In this document: positions 53,037 to 61,269 of the stretch, piece after piece
How positions within the stretch are numbered: the first letter of the stretch is position 1
Layout: each line of letters opens with the position of its first letter
DNA from: Oscillospiraceae bacterium
Lineage (GTDB): Bacteria; Bacillota; Clostridia; Oscillospirales; Oscillospiraceae
Direction of reading: 5' to 3'
Length of the DNA stretch: 64,000 nucleotides
Assembly (NCBI GenBank): GCA_020025295.1
Contig: JAHHSJ010000001.1
Span: 1 to 64,000 of the forward strand
Notes under the pieces: generated by a model
Told to the model about the DNA's origin: nothing
What the model saw: only the letters and a program-made list of their open reading frames with translations
Database searches by the model: none
Position numbers and translations under genes: made by a program

Positions 53037-54392
53037 ATGATGCGAGATACCATTGCGGCCATTGCCACCGGCTCCGGACGGAGTGCCATCGGCATTGTCC
53101 GCCTGTCCGGTCCGGACTCCCTCAAGGGAGTGGAGCGGCTGTTCACCCCGGCGTCGGGGAAACCGCTGTCGGACTATCCCCCCTCCAGTTTGGTTTACGG
53201 TGTGCTGCGGGATGCGGAAGGACGGGTGATCGACCGCTGCCTTGCCACCTATTCGCTGGGTCCCCGAAGCTATACCGGCGAGGACACGGCGGAGCTGCAG
53301 TGCCACGGTTCCCCGGCGGTGCTGCACAGTGCGCTGGAAGCTCTGTTTTCTCTGGGCATCCGTCAGGCGGAGGCGGGCGAGTTTACCCGCCGTGCCTTTT
53401 TGAATGACCGGATGGATTTGACGCAGGCGGAGGCGGTTATTGACCTTATTGATGCAGAAACCGCTGCCGCCGCCCGATGCGCCGCCTCTCAGTTGGGCGG
53501 TTCCCTCCGGCGGAGAATTGAACATATTTATGATGAACTGGTCAATTTGATGGCACATTTTGATGTGGTTCTGGACTATTCCGACGAGGATCTGGACCCC
53601 TTCGACGAGAGTGAAATCACCGAATCGGTGGGCAAGGCAGCCAAGGAGCTGCAGCAGCTGGCGGCCACCTATCGCCGGGGCAGACGGCTCTATGACGGCG
53701 TACCCTGTGCCATTGTGGGCCGTCCCAACAGCGGCAAGTCCAGTCTGCTGAACGCCCTTCTGGGTTATGACCGAGCCATCGTGACGGATATTCCCGGCAC
53801 CACCCGGGACACGGTGGAGGAAAAGGCAGAGGTGGGCGGCGTGCTGCTGCGCTTGATTGATACCGCCGGACTTCGGGACACGGAGGACACGGTGGAGCGC
53901 ATCGGCGTGGAGCGTTCCCGTCAGGCGCTGGAGCGGGCCGAGCTTGCGCTGGTGCTGATTGACGGAGCTAAGGAGATCACACAGGAGGATCTCGATATTC
54001 TCCATCTGGCCCAGAATGTGCCCAATGTGATCGTCCTGTCCACCAAGGCGGACGAGCCGGACTTCACTTTGCCGGATTTGCCGCAGGCCATCGGATTTTC
54101 CTCGGTCACCGGTGAGGGCATGGAGCGGCTGGAGCGGGAAATCGCCGCACGCTTCCCGGAGGGGGGCGCAGACAGCGGAGAGATTCTCACTTCGCAGCGT
54201 CAGGCACAGGCCATTGCCCGGGCGGCAGAGTGCTTGCAGTCGGTATTTGACGCCATGGCAATGGGGATGACTCCGGATGCGGTGCTGTCCGATGTGGAGC
54301 TTGCCATGGATGCGCTGGGCGAAGTGATCGGCCGCAGTGTCAAGGAAGATGTCACACAGCGTATTTTTGACCGCTTTTGTGTGGGTAAATAA
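53037..54392 (+). CDS. mnmE: tRNA modification GTPase MnmE
   Basis: A 451-residue GTPase that, with MnmG, installs the cmnm5 group on wobble uridines. The N-terminal folate-binding domain (RDTIAAIATGSGRSAIGIVRL start) and helical domain enclose the G domain: G1 GRPNSGKSS (about residue 224), G2/G3 DIPGTTRDT and DTAGLRDTEDTVE, G4 STKADE. It ends with the catalytic FCVGK. Two adjacent ATGs (53037, 53040) are possible starts. The mnmG, jag and yidC genes, often adjacent, are not seen here. Confidence 0.97.
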   Translation: MMRDTIAAIATGSGRSAIGIVRLSGPDSLKGVERLFTPASGKPLSDYPPSSLVYGVLRDAEGRVIDRCLATYSLGPRSYTGEDTAELQCHGSPAVLHSALEALFSLGIRQAEAGEFTRRAFLNDRMDLTQAEAVIDLIDAETAAAARCAASQLGGSLRRRIEHIYDELVNLMAHFDVVLDYSDEDLDPFDESEITESVGKAAKELQQLAATYRRGRRLYDGVPCAIVGRPNSGKSSLLNALLGYDRAIVTDIPGTTRDTVEEKAEVGGVLLRLIDTAGLRDTEDTVERIGVERSRQALERAELALVLIDGAKEITQEDLDILHLAQNVPNVIVLSTKADEPDFTLPDLPQAIGFSSVTGEGMERLEREIAARFPEGGADSGEILTSQRQAQAIARAAECLQSVFDAMAMGMTPDAVLSDVELAMDALGEVIGRSVKEDVTQRIFDRFCVGK

Positions 54393-54425
54393 GGAAAAAT
54401 CACTGGAAAGAGAGTATAAAAAACC

Positions 54426-55622
54426 ATGATGAATGAAATTTTTCTGCTGAAGCTGGGCGAAATCGTCCTGAAGGGACTCAACCGCCACCGCTTTGAGGAG
54501 CGGCTGCAGGCCAATGTGAACCGCCGTCTGCATAAGTTCGGCCGGTTCCGTGTCTATACCCGTCAGTCCACTGTCTATGTGGAGCCGCTGGAAGAAACCT
54601 GCGACATGGACGGAGCATGGAAGGCGCTGCACACCGTGTTCGGCATTGCCGGCATGAGCCGTGCCAAGGCCTGCGAGAAGGACAAGGATGTGTTCTTTGA
54701 AACGGCCAAGAGCTACCTCCACGAGCAGCTGATGGCGGCAAAGTCCTTCAAGGTGGAGTCCAAGCGTGCGGACAAGAGCTTCCCCATGACCTCCATCCAG
54801 CTGAGTCAGTATGTGGGAGGTCTGCTGAGCGAGGCCTATCCCCATCTGAAGGTGGATGTCCATAACCCCGAGCTGATCGTTTATCTGGAAGTGCGTGATT
54901 TCAACGGATATGTCCACGGAAATCCCACTCCCGGCGCCGGCGGACTGCCGGTGGGCGTGGGCGGCAAGGGCGTGTGCCTGCTGTCCGGCGGCATCGACTC
55001 TCCCGTGGCAGCCTACATGATGGCAAAGCGTGGCCTTGCCATGGAAATGGTGCATTTCTTCAGCTATCCCTACACCTCTATGGAGGCCAAAGAAAAGGTG
55101 CTTCAGCTGGCCCGTGAGGTCACTCCTTACACTGGCAGAGTGACGGTGCATATCGTCCCCTTCACCAAGGTGCAGGAGGAGCTGCGCCGCAACTGCCCTG
55201 AGCCTCTGTTCACCATTGCTATGCGCCGCTTTATGATGCGTATTTCTCAGATGGTGGCTGAGAGCGTGGGTGCCGGCTGCCTGATTACCGGTGAGAGTCT
55301 GGGTCAGGTGGCAAGCCAGACCATGGAGGCCATGATGGTGACCCAGAGCGTCTGCACGCTGCCTATTTTCCGCCCGGTGGTGGGTATGGACAAGGAGGAG
55401 ATCGTCCAGATCGCCCGTAAGATCGGCACCTTCGACACTTCCATCCTGCCCTATGAGGATTGCTGCACCGTGTTCACGCCCAGACACCCCAAGACCCGTC
55501 CCACGGTGGAGGAGCTTGTGGAGGCGGAGCAGAACTACGATTTTGACGCTTTGTGTCAGGAAGCCTTCAACGGAATTGAGTCCATTGCCATCCGAATCAC
55601 CGATCCGGAGGATGCTCAGTAA
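54426..55622 (+). CDS. thiI: tRNA 4-thiouridine synthase ThiI (rhodanese-less)
   Basis: A 398-residue enzyme that adenylates uridine 8 of tRNA before sulfur transfer. An N-terminal ferredoxin-like and THUMP region (about residues 1-165) is followed by the PP-loop ATPase domain with LSGGIDSPVAAYMM (about 179-192) and EDCCTVFTPRHPKTRP near residue 345. It lacks the C-terminal rhodanese domain of E. coli ThiI, as in most Firmicutes, where a cysteine desulfurase supplies sulfur directly. No such desulfurase is adjacent. Confidence 0.95.
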   Translation: MMNEIFLLKLGEIVLKGLNRHRFEERLQANVNRRLHKFGRFRVYTRQSTVYVEPLEETCDMDGAWKALHTVFGIAGMSRAKACEKDKDVFFETAKSYLHEQLMAAKSFKVESKRADKSFPMTSIQLSQYVGGLLSEAYPHLKVDVHNPELIVYLEVRDFNGYVHGNPTPGAGGLPVGVGGKGVCLLSGGIDSPVAAYMMAKRGLAMEMVHFFSYPYTSMEAKEKVLQLAREVTPYTGRVTVHIVPFTKVQEELRRNCPEPLFTIAMRRFMMRISQMVAESVGAGCLITGESLGQVASQTMEAMMVTQSVCTLPIFRPVVGMDKEEIVQIARKIGTFDTSILPYEDCCTVFTPRHPKTRPTVEELVEAEQNYDFDALCQEAFNGIESIAIRITDPEDAQ

Positions 55623-55683
55623 GGAAGTTTTGGAAATAGCGCCGTGGATTGGGGGAAATGCCGAAAAAAATCGGGTCTGCCCC

Positions 55684-55711
55684 TTTACATTTAGCGGCGG
55701 TATGATATAAT
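55684..55711 (+). promoter_or_regulatory. Promoter of carboxyltransferase gene
   Basis: TTTACA (55684-55689), 16-nt spacer and perfect TATAAT (55706-55711); leader of about 78 nt to the ATG at 55796. Confidence 0.7.
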
Positions 55712-55795
55712 TTTCCTCGATTGCAAGTGTTTATTAATGTCCCGAGGAATGAACCGATTTGGTGTTGTCCGCGGGAGTATGGAGGTATATTCAAA

Positions 55796-57280
55796 ATGCG
55801 TGTACAGCTGACCGAAACCGTCCTGCGTGATGCGAACCAGTCGTTGATCGCCACTCGCCTGCCCTATTCCACCTATGAGCCCATCCTGTCCAAGATGGAC
55901 AAGGCCGGCTACTATTCTGTGGAGTGCTGGGGCGGCGCCACCTTTGATTCCTGCCTGCGCTATCTGGATGAAGATCCTTGGGAGCGTCTGCGTGGCCTGA
56001 GAAAGCACCTGCCCCACACCCGTCTGCAGATGCTGCTGCGTGGCCAGAACCTGCTGGGCTACAAGCACTATCCTGACTCCGTGGTGGAGAAGTTCGTGGA
56101 ACTGTCCATCAAGAACGGCATCGATGTCATCCGTATCTTTGACGCACTGAATGACTTCCGTAACATTCAGACCGCTCTGGAGGCAACCAAGAAGTATGCC
56201 AACGACCGCACCGTGGCTTCCGGCTGCATTTCCTACACCCAGAGCCCCGTTCACACCGTGGAGAAGTATGTGGAGATGTGCAAGGAGCTGCAGCGCATGG
56301 GCTTCGACACCATCTGCCTGAAGGATATGGCCGGCACCATGAGCCCTCAGGAGGCTGACAGCCTCATCAAGGGCATCAAGGACGCCGTGGGCGATATGCC
56401 TCTGATCCTCCACACCCACTGCACCACCGGTATGGCTTACATGACCTACATGAAGGCCATTGACGCCGGCATCGATGTCATCGATACCGCTACCTCCTGC
56501 TTCTCCGGCGGCACCAGCCAGCCCGCTACCGAGACCATGTTCTATGCTCTGGATCAGCTGGGCATCGAGACTGGCCTGAACGAGAAGGTTCTGAAGGAGG
56601 TCAATGACTTCTTCAAGCCCGTCCGTGACGGCTATGTGAAGGACGGCACCCTGAACCCCAAGAGCCTGTACACCGACTCTCAGGCTCTGGTCTACAAGGT
56701 TCCCGGCGGTATGCTGTCCAACATGATCGCCAACCTGACCGAGCTGCACGCTATGGATAAGTTCGAGGACGCTCTGGTGGAAATCCCCAAGGTCCGTGCT
56801 GATCTGGGCTATCCTCCTCTGGTCACTCCTATGAGCCAGATGGTGGGCACTCAGGCCGCCATGAACTGCATCGTCGGCAAGTACAAGGCTGTCTCCAAGG
56901 AGATCAAGGCTTACTTCCGCGGCGAGTACGGTATTTCTCCCGCTCCCGTGAACCAGGAGCTGGCTGCTCAGATTCTGGGCGGCGAGCAGCCCATCGACTG
57001 CCGTGACATCGACTGCCAGCCCTCCACCATGTTTGAGGACGCTCGTGCAAAGCTGGGCGATCTGGCTCAGAGCGACGAGGATGTCATGAGCTATCTCTGC
57101 TTCCCCAACCAGGCAGAGGAGTATCTGAAGAAGCGCAAGGCTAAGGCTGAGGGCACTTGGGTCGATCCCGAGGCCGAAAAGACCGAGGTTCTTGGCACTC
57201 CCGGCGAGATGCCTGTCACCGCTCCCGTGGTCAACGGCAACTCCATCAGCTACACCGTTTCCTGCGAGGAAGTCAAGTAA
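55796..57280 (+). CDS. Biotin-dependent carboxyltransferase subunit (PycB/OadA type) without biotinyl domain
   Basis: A 494-residue carboxyltransferase. The HMGL-like barrel starts at QLTETVLRDANQSLIATR (metal Asp), continues with IRIFDALNDFRN and carries the His pair in LHTHCTTGMAYM (about residue 201), then the conserved carboxylase domain to about residue 450. It ends without the biotin carboxyl carrier domain and its MKM lysine, so the carrier must be a separate protein. Reaction: carboxyl transfer between biotin and pyruvate or oxaloacetate, as in the Na+-pumping decarboxylase or two-subunit pyruvate carboxylase. Codon use points to high expression. No partner subunits are nearby. Confidence 0.92.
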   Translation: MRVQLTETVLRDANQSLIATRLPYSTYEPILSKMDKAGYYSVECWGGATFDSCLRYLDEDPWERLRGLRKHLPHTRLQMLLRGQNLLGYKHYPDSVVEKFVELSIKNGIDVIRIFDALNDFRNIQTALEATKKYANDRTVASGCISYTQSPVHTVEKYVEMCKELQRMGFDTICLKDMAGTMSPQEADSLIKGIKDAVGDMPLILHTHCTTGMAYMTYMKAIDAGIDVIDTATSCFSGGTSQPATETMFYALDQLGIETGLNEKVLKEVNDFFKPVRDGYVKDGTLNPKSLYTDSQALVYKVPGGMLSNMIANLTELHAMDKFEDALVEIPKVRADLGYPPLVTPMSQMVGTQAAMNCIVGKYKAVSKEIKAYFRGEYGISPAPVNQELAAQILGGEQPIDCRDIDCQPSTMFEDARAKLGDLAQSDEDVMSYLCFPNQAEEYLKKRKAKAEGTWVDPEAEKTEVLGTPGEMPVTAPVVNGNSISYTVSCEEVK

Positions 57281-57302
57281 GCTGAGTTTATCACAAATGT
57301 TG

Positions 57303-57337
57303 AGCACCCCCACCGTACTGCGGTGGGGGCGCTTTTT
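57303..57337 (+). terminator. Terminator of carboxyltransferase gene
   Basis: Stem around cccccaccg/cggtggggg with outer agc/gct and one mismatch, followed by TTTTT. Confidence 0.85.
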
Positions 57338-57388
57338 GTTTGTCAGTGCCGGCGGCATCTGGTACCATGAGGGCACGAGGTGATTTCA

Positions 57389-57702
57389 GTGCGCGTTTTC
57401 TACACTATTGTGTCCCTGTGGCTTGGATTTGTTTTTACCTTTGTCATGGTGTCCGGATGGGTAAACCAAGACCTGCTCTGCAAGATCGGTTCGTTCAGCG
57501 TTATTCCCCGGATCAGGCGGGCGTTGTCACCAAGTATCTCTCCACCGGAGCGTGGCTGGGTGCCATCTTCACCGCCTTGTCCGTGGCGGCAGAATTGGCG
57601 GGTCTTCCGGTGAAGAGCGAGCTTGCCGGTTTCTTCTATGGCTGCCTGATCCTCGTTTACATCCTGATTGTGCATCTGTGTGTCCGCCGCAGCATGAAAT
57701 AA
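57389..57702 (+). pseudogene. Small three-helix membrane protein, split by a one-base frameshift
   Basis: The GTG at 57389, six bases after GAGGTG, opens a frame with a clear first membrane helix (VFYTIVSLWLGFVFTFVMVSG) that soon loses protein character. The continuation lies in another frame: QDRFVQRYSPDQAGVVTKYL, then two more helices (GAWLGAIFTALSVAAELAG and GFFYGCLILVYILIVHL) to a stop at 57702. The total, 314 bases, is one short of a multiple of three, so a one-base loss near 57460-57485 fits; the joined protein would be 104 residues. The family is not recognised. Assembly error is possible. Confidence 0.55.
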
Positions 57703-57710
57703 GAAACTAA

Positions 57711-57738
57711 AACCCCCACCGCAAGTGCGGTGAGGGTT
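57711..57738. terminator. Bidirectional terminator between convergent genes
   Basis: A 12-bp stem aacccccaccgc/gcggtgagggtt (one mismatch), loop aagt; T-runs on both strands. Confidence 0.8.
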
Positions 57739-57752
57739 CTTTTGCTTTGAAT

Positions 57753-58397
57753 TCAGTTCAGTTCCCGCTTGCGGTAAAGCACGACCGACAACCACCAAGA
57801 GAGGGCGAACACGGCCAGTGCAGCCAGCAGCACCAGCGCCAGCAGCATCGCTGGAGTCAGGGGGATGGACAGGACAGCGGCGATTATGGTCATACCAAAA
57901 TCGCTGGACAGCAGAAAGCTGACGGAAGCAAAGGCACCAATCAGGCAGAAATAGATCAGCCGCCCTTTTTCCATGCCGAAGCGGAAAGCAAAGGGAAAAC
58001 AGATGGCGTTGGAGAACAAGGACAGAGCCAGCATAACCAGAGGGAAGAACAGCAGTTCACCCAGAGAAAAGGAGCCCAGACGAAGCTGGCGCACCAGCTG
58101 ACAGAGGGTGATGAACACCGCGGCTCCGGCAATGCAGAGCAGATTCAGCAGATATTTCACCGACACCTGCTGCGCACGGGAGCAGGGCAGGAGGTCTGCA
58201 TAGAGGTCCCAATGGGTGCGCTCATCGGTAGAGAGCACGGAGAGAGGGAGCAGGCTGACCAGCAGACAGGGGTAAAAGGTGAAAAAGGTGAACTCATCCG
58301 AAATGGCGGAGAGCAGACCAAAGGCAACAGCAAAGGCAAGCACCGCCCGACCCAAATGCCAAGTAATGTGCAGATCACGCATCAACAGACCTTTCAT
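57753..58397 (-). CDS. ABC-2 type transporter permease
   Basis: A 214-residue permease with six membrane helices (first about 17-33, last about 180-205) and short loops, like the ABC2_membrane_5 group. MRDLHITWHLGR at the start is an amphipathic entry helix. It is third gene after the GntR regulator and the ATPase, two bases after the latter, so all three form one exporter unit. Substrate unknown; in YtrA-type loci these respond to cell-wall antibiotics. Confidence 0.85.
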   Translation of the reverse strand: MKGLLMRDLHITWHLGRAVLAFAVAFGLLSAISDEFTFFTFYPCLLVSLLPLSVLSTDERTHWDLYADLLPCSRAQQVSVKYLLNLLCIAGAAVFITLCQLVRQLRLGSFSLGELLFFPLVMLALSLFSNAICFPFAFRFGMEKGRLIYFCLIGAFASVSFLLSSDFGMTIIAAVLSIPLTPAMLLALVLLAALAVFALSWWLSVVLYRKRELN

Positions 58398-58399
58398 AT

Positions 58400-59242
58400 T
58401 TAAACCGCCTCCTTAATCATGCAGACAAACAGCTCTTCCAGCGAGATGGGACTGAGTTGGTCTGGGTTGGGCACTTTGTCCCGCAGCACCACGGCCTCTG
58501 CGCCGTAGGGGGACTGGGTGGTGTGGACAATGGCCTCCGGGTCATACTCCTCCAGCTGCTGGGCAGAGCAGCGGAGAATGCGGTAGCGGTTCAGCAGTTC
58601 GTCCTTTTCCTCGCACAGCAGCAGAGTGCCCTTGTGGAGAAAGGCCACATAGTCGCAGAGTTTTTCCAGATCGCAGACAATGTGGGAGGAAATCAGGATG
58701 GAGTGGGAGGGGTCCCGGGTGAAGGCGTTCAGCAGCGAAACGACCTCGTCCCGAACCACCGGGTCCAGACCGTTGGTGGGCTCGTCCAGAAGCAGCAGCT
58801 TTGCCCCGTGGGACAGCGCCACAGCGATGTTCAGCTTTACCTTGGTGCCCCGAGAGAGGGTTTTGATGGGCTTTTTCTCCGGCACCCCAAGGGTGTGCAG
58901 CAGTTGGGTGAAGGTGTCCATCTCCCAGTGATGGTAGGTGTGGGAGAGGAAACGGGCAGCCTGCATGGCGTTCATGCAGTCGGGCAGACCTACTTCATCC
59001 AGCACTACGCCGATTTCGTCCTTTGCCAGCGGCAGCGCTTGGCTCTGATCCTGTCCCAGCAGGGTGATGGTGCCGCCGTCCTTGTGGATAAGGTCCAGAA
59101 TCAGCTTGATGGTGGTGGATTTACCGGCTCCGTTTTCGCCAATGAGTCCCATAATGCAGCCACTGGGCAGCGTCAGGGTCAGGGCATGGAGCTGGAATCC
59201 GGGAAAAGATTTGGTCAGATGGTTGAGTTCCAATGCGTTCAT
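58400..59242 (-). CDS. ABC transporter ATP-binding protein (GntR-linked exporter)
   Basis: A 280-residue ATPase of the CcmA/YtrB-like exporter group. Walker A GENGAGKST (about residues 35-43), signature LSRGTKVKLNIA, Walker B LLLLDEPTNGLDP and the His switch in LISSHIV are intact. It pairs with the following permease. Its ATG overlaps the GntR stop by four bases. Confidence 0.93.
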   Translation of the reverse strand: MNALELNHLTKSFPGFQLHALTLTLPSGCIMGLIGENGAGKSTTIKLILDLIHKDGGTITLLGQDQSQALPLAKDEIGVVLDEVGLPDCMNAMQAARFLSHTYHHWEMDTFTQLLHTLGVPEKKPIKTLSRGTKVKLNIAVALSHGAKLLLLDEPTNGLDPVVRDEVVSLLNAFTRDPSHSILISSHIVCDLEKLCDYVAFLHKGTLLLCEEKDELLNRYRILRCSAQQLEEYDPEAIVHTTQSPYGAEAVVLRDKVPNPDQLSPISLEELFVCMIKEAV

Positions 59243-59616
59243 AGTGGTTCCTCCATAGTGAGGCGGAGCATTTCCACCAGTTCCTCTGTGCCGAGTCCGC
59301 AGGCGGCAGCCAGCGGCAGAATCTGTTCAAAATGCTGTTCGATCTGCTTGAGCAGCTCCTCCCGCTGCAATTCTGCGTTTTTGGGCGCCACATAACAGCC
59401 CTTTCCCGGGACGGTGTAGAGATAACCGTCTTTTTCCAGTTCTTCGTAGGCTCGTTTTGTGGTGATGAAGCTGATGCGAAGGTCCTTTGCCAGTCCCCGG
59501 ATCGAGGGGAGCAGCTGATTTTCCTGCAAGGTTCCGTTGAGGATCTGCTGCTTGATCTGGGTGTAGATCTGGTCATAGATCGGTGCTCCGCTTTTATTGT
59601 CGATAAAAAGCTGCAT
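59239..59616 (-). CDS. GntR-family regulator, YtrA subfamily
   Basis: A 125-residue regulator. The winged helix (about residues 8-72, PIYDQIYTQIKQQILNG, LLPSIRGLAKDLRISFITTKRAYEELEKDGYLYTV) is followed by a short helical tail of about 50 residues: the YtrA type, without a large effector domain. It probably represses its own operon by binding the repeat at 59636-59658. GGAGGAACCACCC precedes ATG. Confidence 0.92.
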   Translation of the reverse strand: MQLFIDNKSGAPIYDQIYTQIKQQILNGTLQENQLLPSIRGLAKDLRISFITTKRAYEELEKDGYLYTVPGKGCYVAPKNAELQREELLKQIEQHFEQILPLAAACGLGTEELVEMLRLTMEEPL

Positions 59617-59635
59617 GGGTGGTTCCTCCAGTTAA

Positions 59636-59676
59636 CTGTATATGCTGAGTATATACAGTAGATACAGTTTTGTCAA
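59636..59676 (-). promoter_or_regulatory. Promoter and GntR operator of the ABC exporter operon
   Basis: Minus-strand TTGACA (59671-59676), 17-nt spacer and TATACT (59648-59653). An inverted repeat ctgtatat-gctgagt-atatacag (59636-59658) covers the -10 box, as expected for a repressor site. Confidence 0.8.
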
Positions 59677-59685
59677 GAAAAAAAG

Positions 59686-59719
59686 AAGGAACCCGTTTCC
59701 TTGCGGAAGCGGGTTCCTT
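59686..59719 (-). terminator. Terminator of zinc-ribbon protein gene
   Basis: A 15-bp stem aaggaacccg... /...cgggttcctt with one wobble and loop ttgc; T-rich tail on the minus strand. Confidence 0.85.
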
Positions 59720-59733
59720 GTGATTTGAGAGAA

Positions 59734-60141
59734 TCAGGTTTTTTTCTGAAAGACCGTACCGCAGTTGCGGCAGGTGATGGTAATTTTACCTTTGCCTCTG
59801 GGGACACGCAGGGTGGTGGAGCAGGAGGGGCACTTGAAATAGACATGATCCCGATCCTGAGCCTGGCTGCGCTTACGGTGGAACCAGTGAATGACCGGGC
59901 CGGCAACCTTCAGATAGGCCTCATTTTCCCGTCTGCGCCGGTCATAGTTGCGGCTCATCATGCGGAAAAGGGAGTAGAAGATGCAGACATAAGTGAGGGT
60001 GCTGAGAATCACGGATCCGGCATAGCTTCTGATGAACAGGTTCATCAGCCAAAGGATCCAAAACAGCACCAGCAGAAAGGTATTCAGTTGATCCGTACCG
60101 TATCGTCCATACATGAAACGGCTTAAGAAATTGCGAATCAC
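59734..60141 (-). CDS. Membrane protein with C-terminal zinc ribbon
   Basis: A 135-residue protein with two membrane helices (about residues 19-37 and 43-60), a basic stretch (NYDRRRREN) and a zinc ribbon (CPSC at about 104-107 and CRNC at about 122-125). The YFKCPSCSTTLRVPRGKGKITITCRNC pattern resembles MJ0042-type ribbons. Function unknown; RNA or protein binding at the membrane is possible. Start is GTG at 60141 after GGAG with seven-base spacing. Confidence 0.78.
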   Translation of the reverse strand: MIRNFLSRFMYGRYGTDQLNTFLLVLFWILWLMNLFIRSYAGSVILSTLTYVCIFYSLFRMMSRNYDRRRRENEAYLKVAGPVIHWFHRKRSQAQDRDHVYFKCPSCSTTLRVPRGKGKITITCRNCGTVFQKKT

Positions 60142-60235
60142 AGCGATGCTCCGTTCTTGTTTTTTTATGTATTTCTATCTTAATACAGGAAAAGATGCCC
60201 GTCAATGAATGAAAAATGAACTTTGTGTAAATCTA

Positions 60236-60264
60236 TTGCGTTTGGGCGGAAATTAACCTATACT
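60236..60264 (+). promoter_or_regulatory. Promoter of dCMP deaminase gene
   Basis: TTGCGT (60236-60241), 17-nt spacer and TATACT (60259-60264), about 30 nt before the ATG at 60296. Confidence 0.65.
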
Positions 60265-60295
60265 GTAAGGAACACAGAAACGAGGAGGTCCTTAC

Positions 60296-60778
60296 ATGAA
60301 TCGGGTAGATAAAGAAAACTATTATTTGGATATTGCCCAGAGCGTGATGAAGCGCTCCACCTGTCTGCGCCGAAACTACGGGGCCATCATTGTCCGCAAT
60401 GACGAGATTTTGTCCACCGGCTACAACGGTGCGCCCAGAGGCAGAAAGAACTGCGTGGATTTGGGTCGCTGCACCCGGGAAGAGCTGCGTGTGCCCTCAG
60501 GACAGCGCTATGAGCTGTGCCGCAGTGTGCATGCGGAGGCCAACGCCATCATCTCTGCCGCCCGCCGGGACATTTTGGGAGGAACCCTTTATCTGGCCGG
60601 TCGGGATGCCAAGACCGGTGAGCTGCTTCACGACGCCACCTGCTGCTCTATGTGCCGCCGTCTGGTCATCAACGCCGGTATTGCCAAGGTGGTCATCCGC
60701 AACACGGAAACCGAGTATTCGGAAGTGGATGTGGAGGATTGGATTCGTGAAGACGACACCATCCCGGATGCGGAATAA
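60296..60778 (+). CDS. dCMP deaminase family protein
   Basis: A 160-residue zinc deaminase making dUMP from dCMP for thymidylate synthesis. His79 and Glu81 (VHAEANAI) are the zinc ligand and proton shuttle; Cys117 and Cys120 (CCSMC) complete the site. The usual Pro before the first of these cysteines is Cys here. NYGAIIVRNDEILSTGYNG near the start is typical of ComEB-like enzymes. GAGGTCCTTAC precedes ATG; it is a single-gene unit. Confidence 0.9.
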   Translation: MNRVDKENYYLDIAQSVMKRSTCLRRNYGAIIVRNDEILSTGYNGAPRGRKNCVDLGRCTREELRVPSGQRYELCRSVHAEANAIISAARRDILGGTLYLAGRDAKTGELLHDATCCSMCRRLVINAGIAKVVIRNTETEYSEVDVEDWIREDDTIPDAE

Positions 60779-60790
60779 TGCTGCCCCAAT

Positions 60791-60824
60791 GCGCCTCACC
60801 GAGTCTCGGTGGGGCGCCGTTTTT
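60791..60824 (+). terminator. Terminator of dCMP deaminase gene
   Basis: Stem gcgcctcaccg/cggtggggcgc (60791-60817) followed by TTTTT at 60820-60824. Confidence 0.85.
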
Positions 60825-60928
60825 ATGGCATAAAAATGGGAAAAAAGGCCATACTGTAAGGGCAGGAACCACCGCAGAAACAGTGGTACACGGGGATTTC
60901 GTCGAAGGATTCAGGAAAAAAATCCTTG

Positions 60929-61269
60929 TATGAAAAGCGGAATCCGTGTTATAATTCCAGTATCGTGCAAGGCAGATCGGCACCTTTTTGGAAAGGAACA
61001 GGCCGGTCTTCTGCGGTTACAACCCCTGCGACGGACGAACAGGCAGGGCGCTCAACGGGTGCGACAGCACGAAACCACCCGAGGATAATGCGTGAAACAA
61101 GGCTTTTTTTAGCAATGCGTTTCGCAGGGCAGCAGGCGAAGCAGGGTCTGCTGCGGCGAGAAGCGGAGGTAAGAAAAGGCTCTGTTGTGTTGCTCAAAAA
61201 GCAGCATTTGCCTGTTTTCGTCCATGTACATCTGTGTAATTTGTGATTTTCTAAGGAGATAATATTGTT
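60929..61269 (+). promoter_or_regulatory. Promoter and about 300-nt structured leader of rnj
   Basis: TTGTAT, an 18-nt spacer and TATAAT (around 60927-60956) start a leader of about 300 nt. It holds several possible hairpins: gcaga...tctgc with inner cggc/gccg (near 60970-61010), ccctgc/gcaggg (near 61024-61052), gtgc-gaca-gcac (near 61060-61071), and gcagcag/ctgctgc (near 61130-61158). A frame from 60926 is not protein-like. No known riboswitch was recognised. Confidence 0.5.

Noticed and set aside
60926..61246. A 106-codon frame in the rnj leader
   Set aside because: Its ATG overlaps the promoter, there is no ribosome site, and the product has no protein-like pattern.
60960..61260. Known riboswitch, T-box, SRP RNA, RNase P RNA or tmRNA in the rnj leader
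   Set aside because: None of their conserved cores was recognisable by eye.
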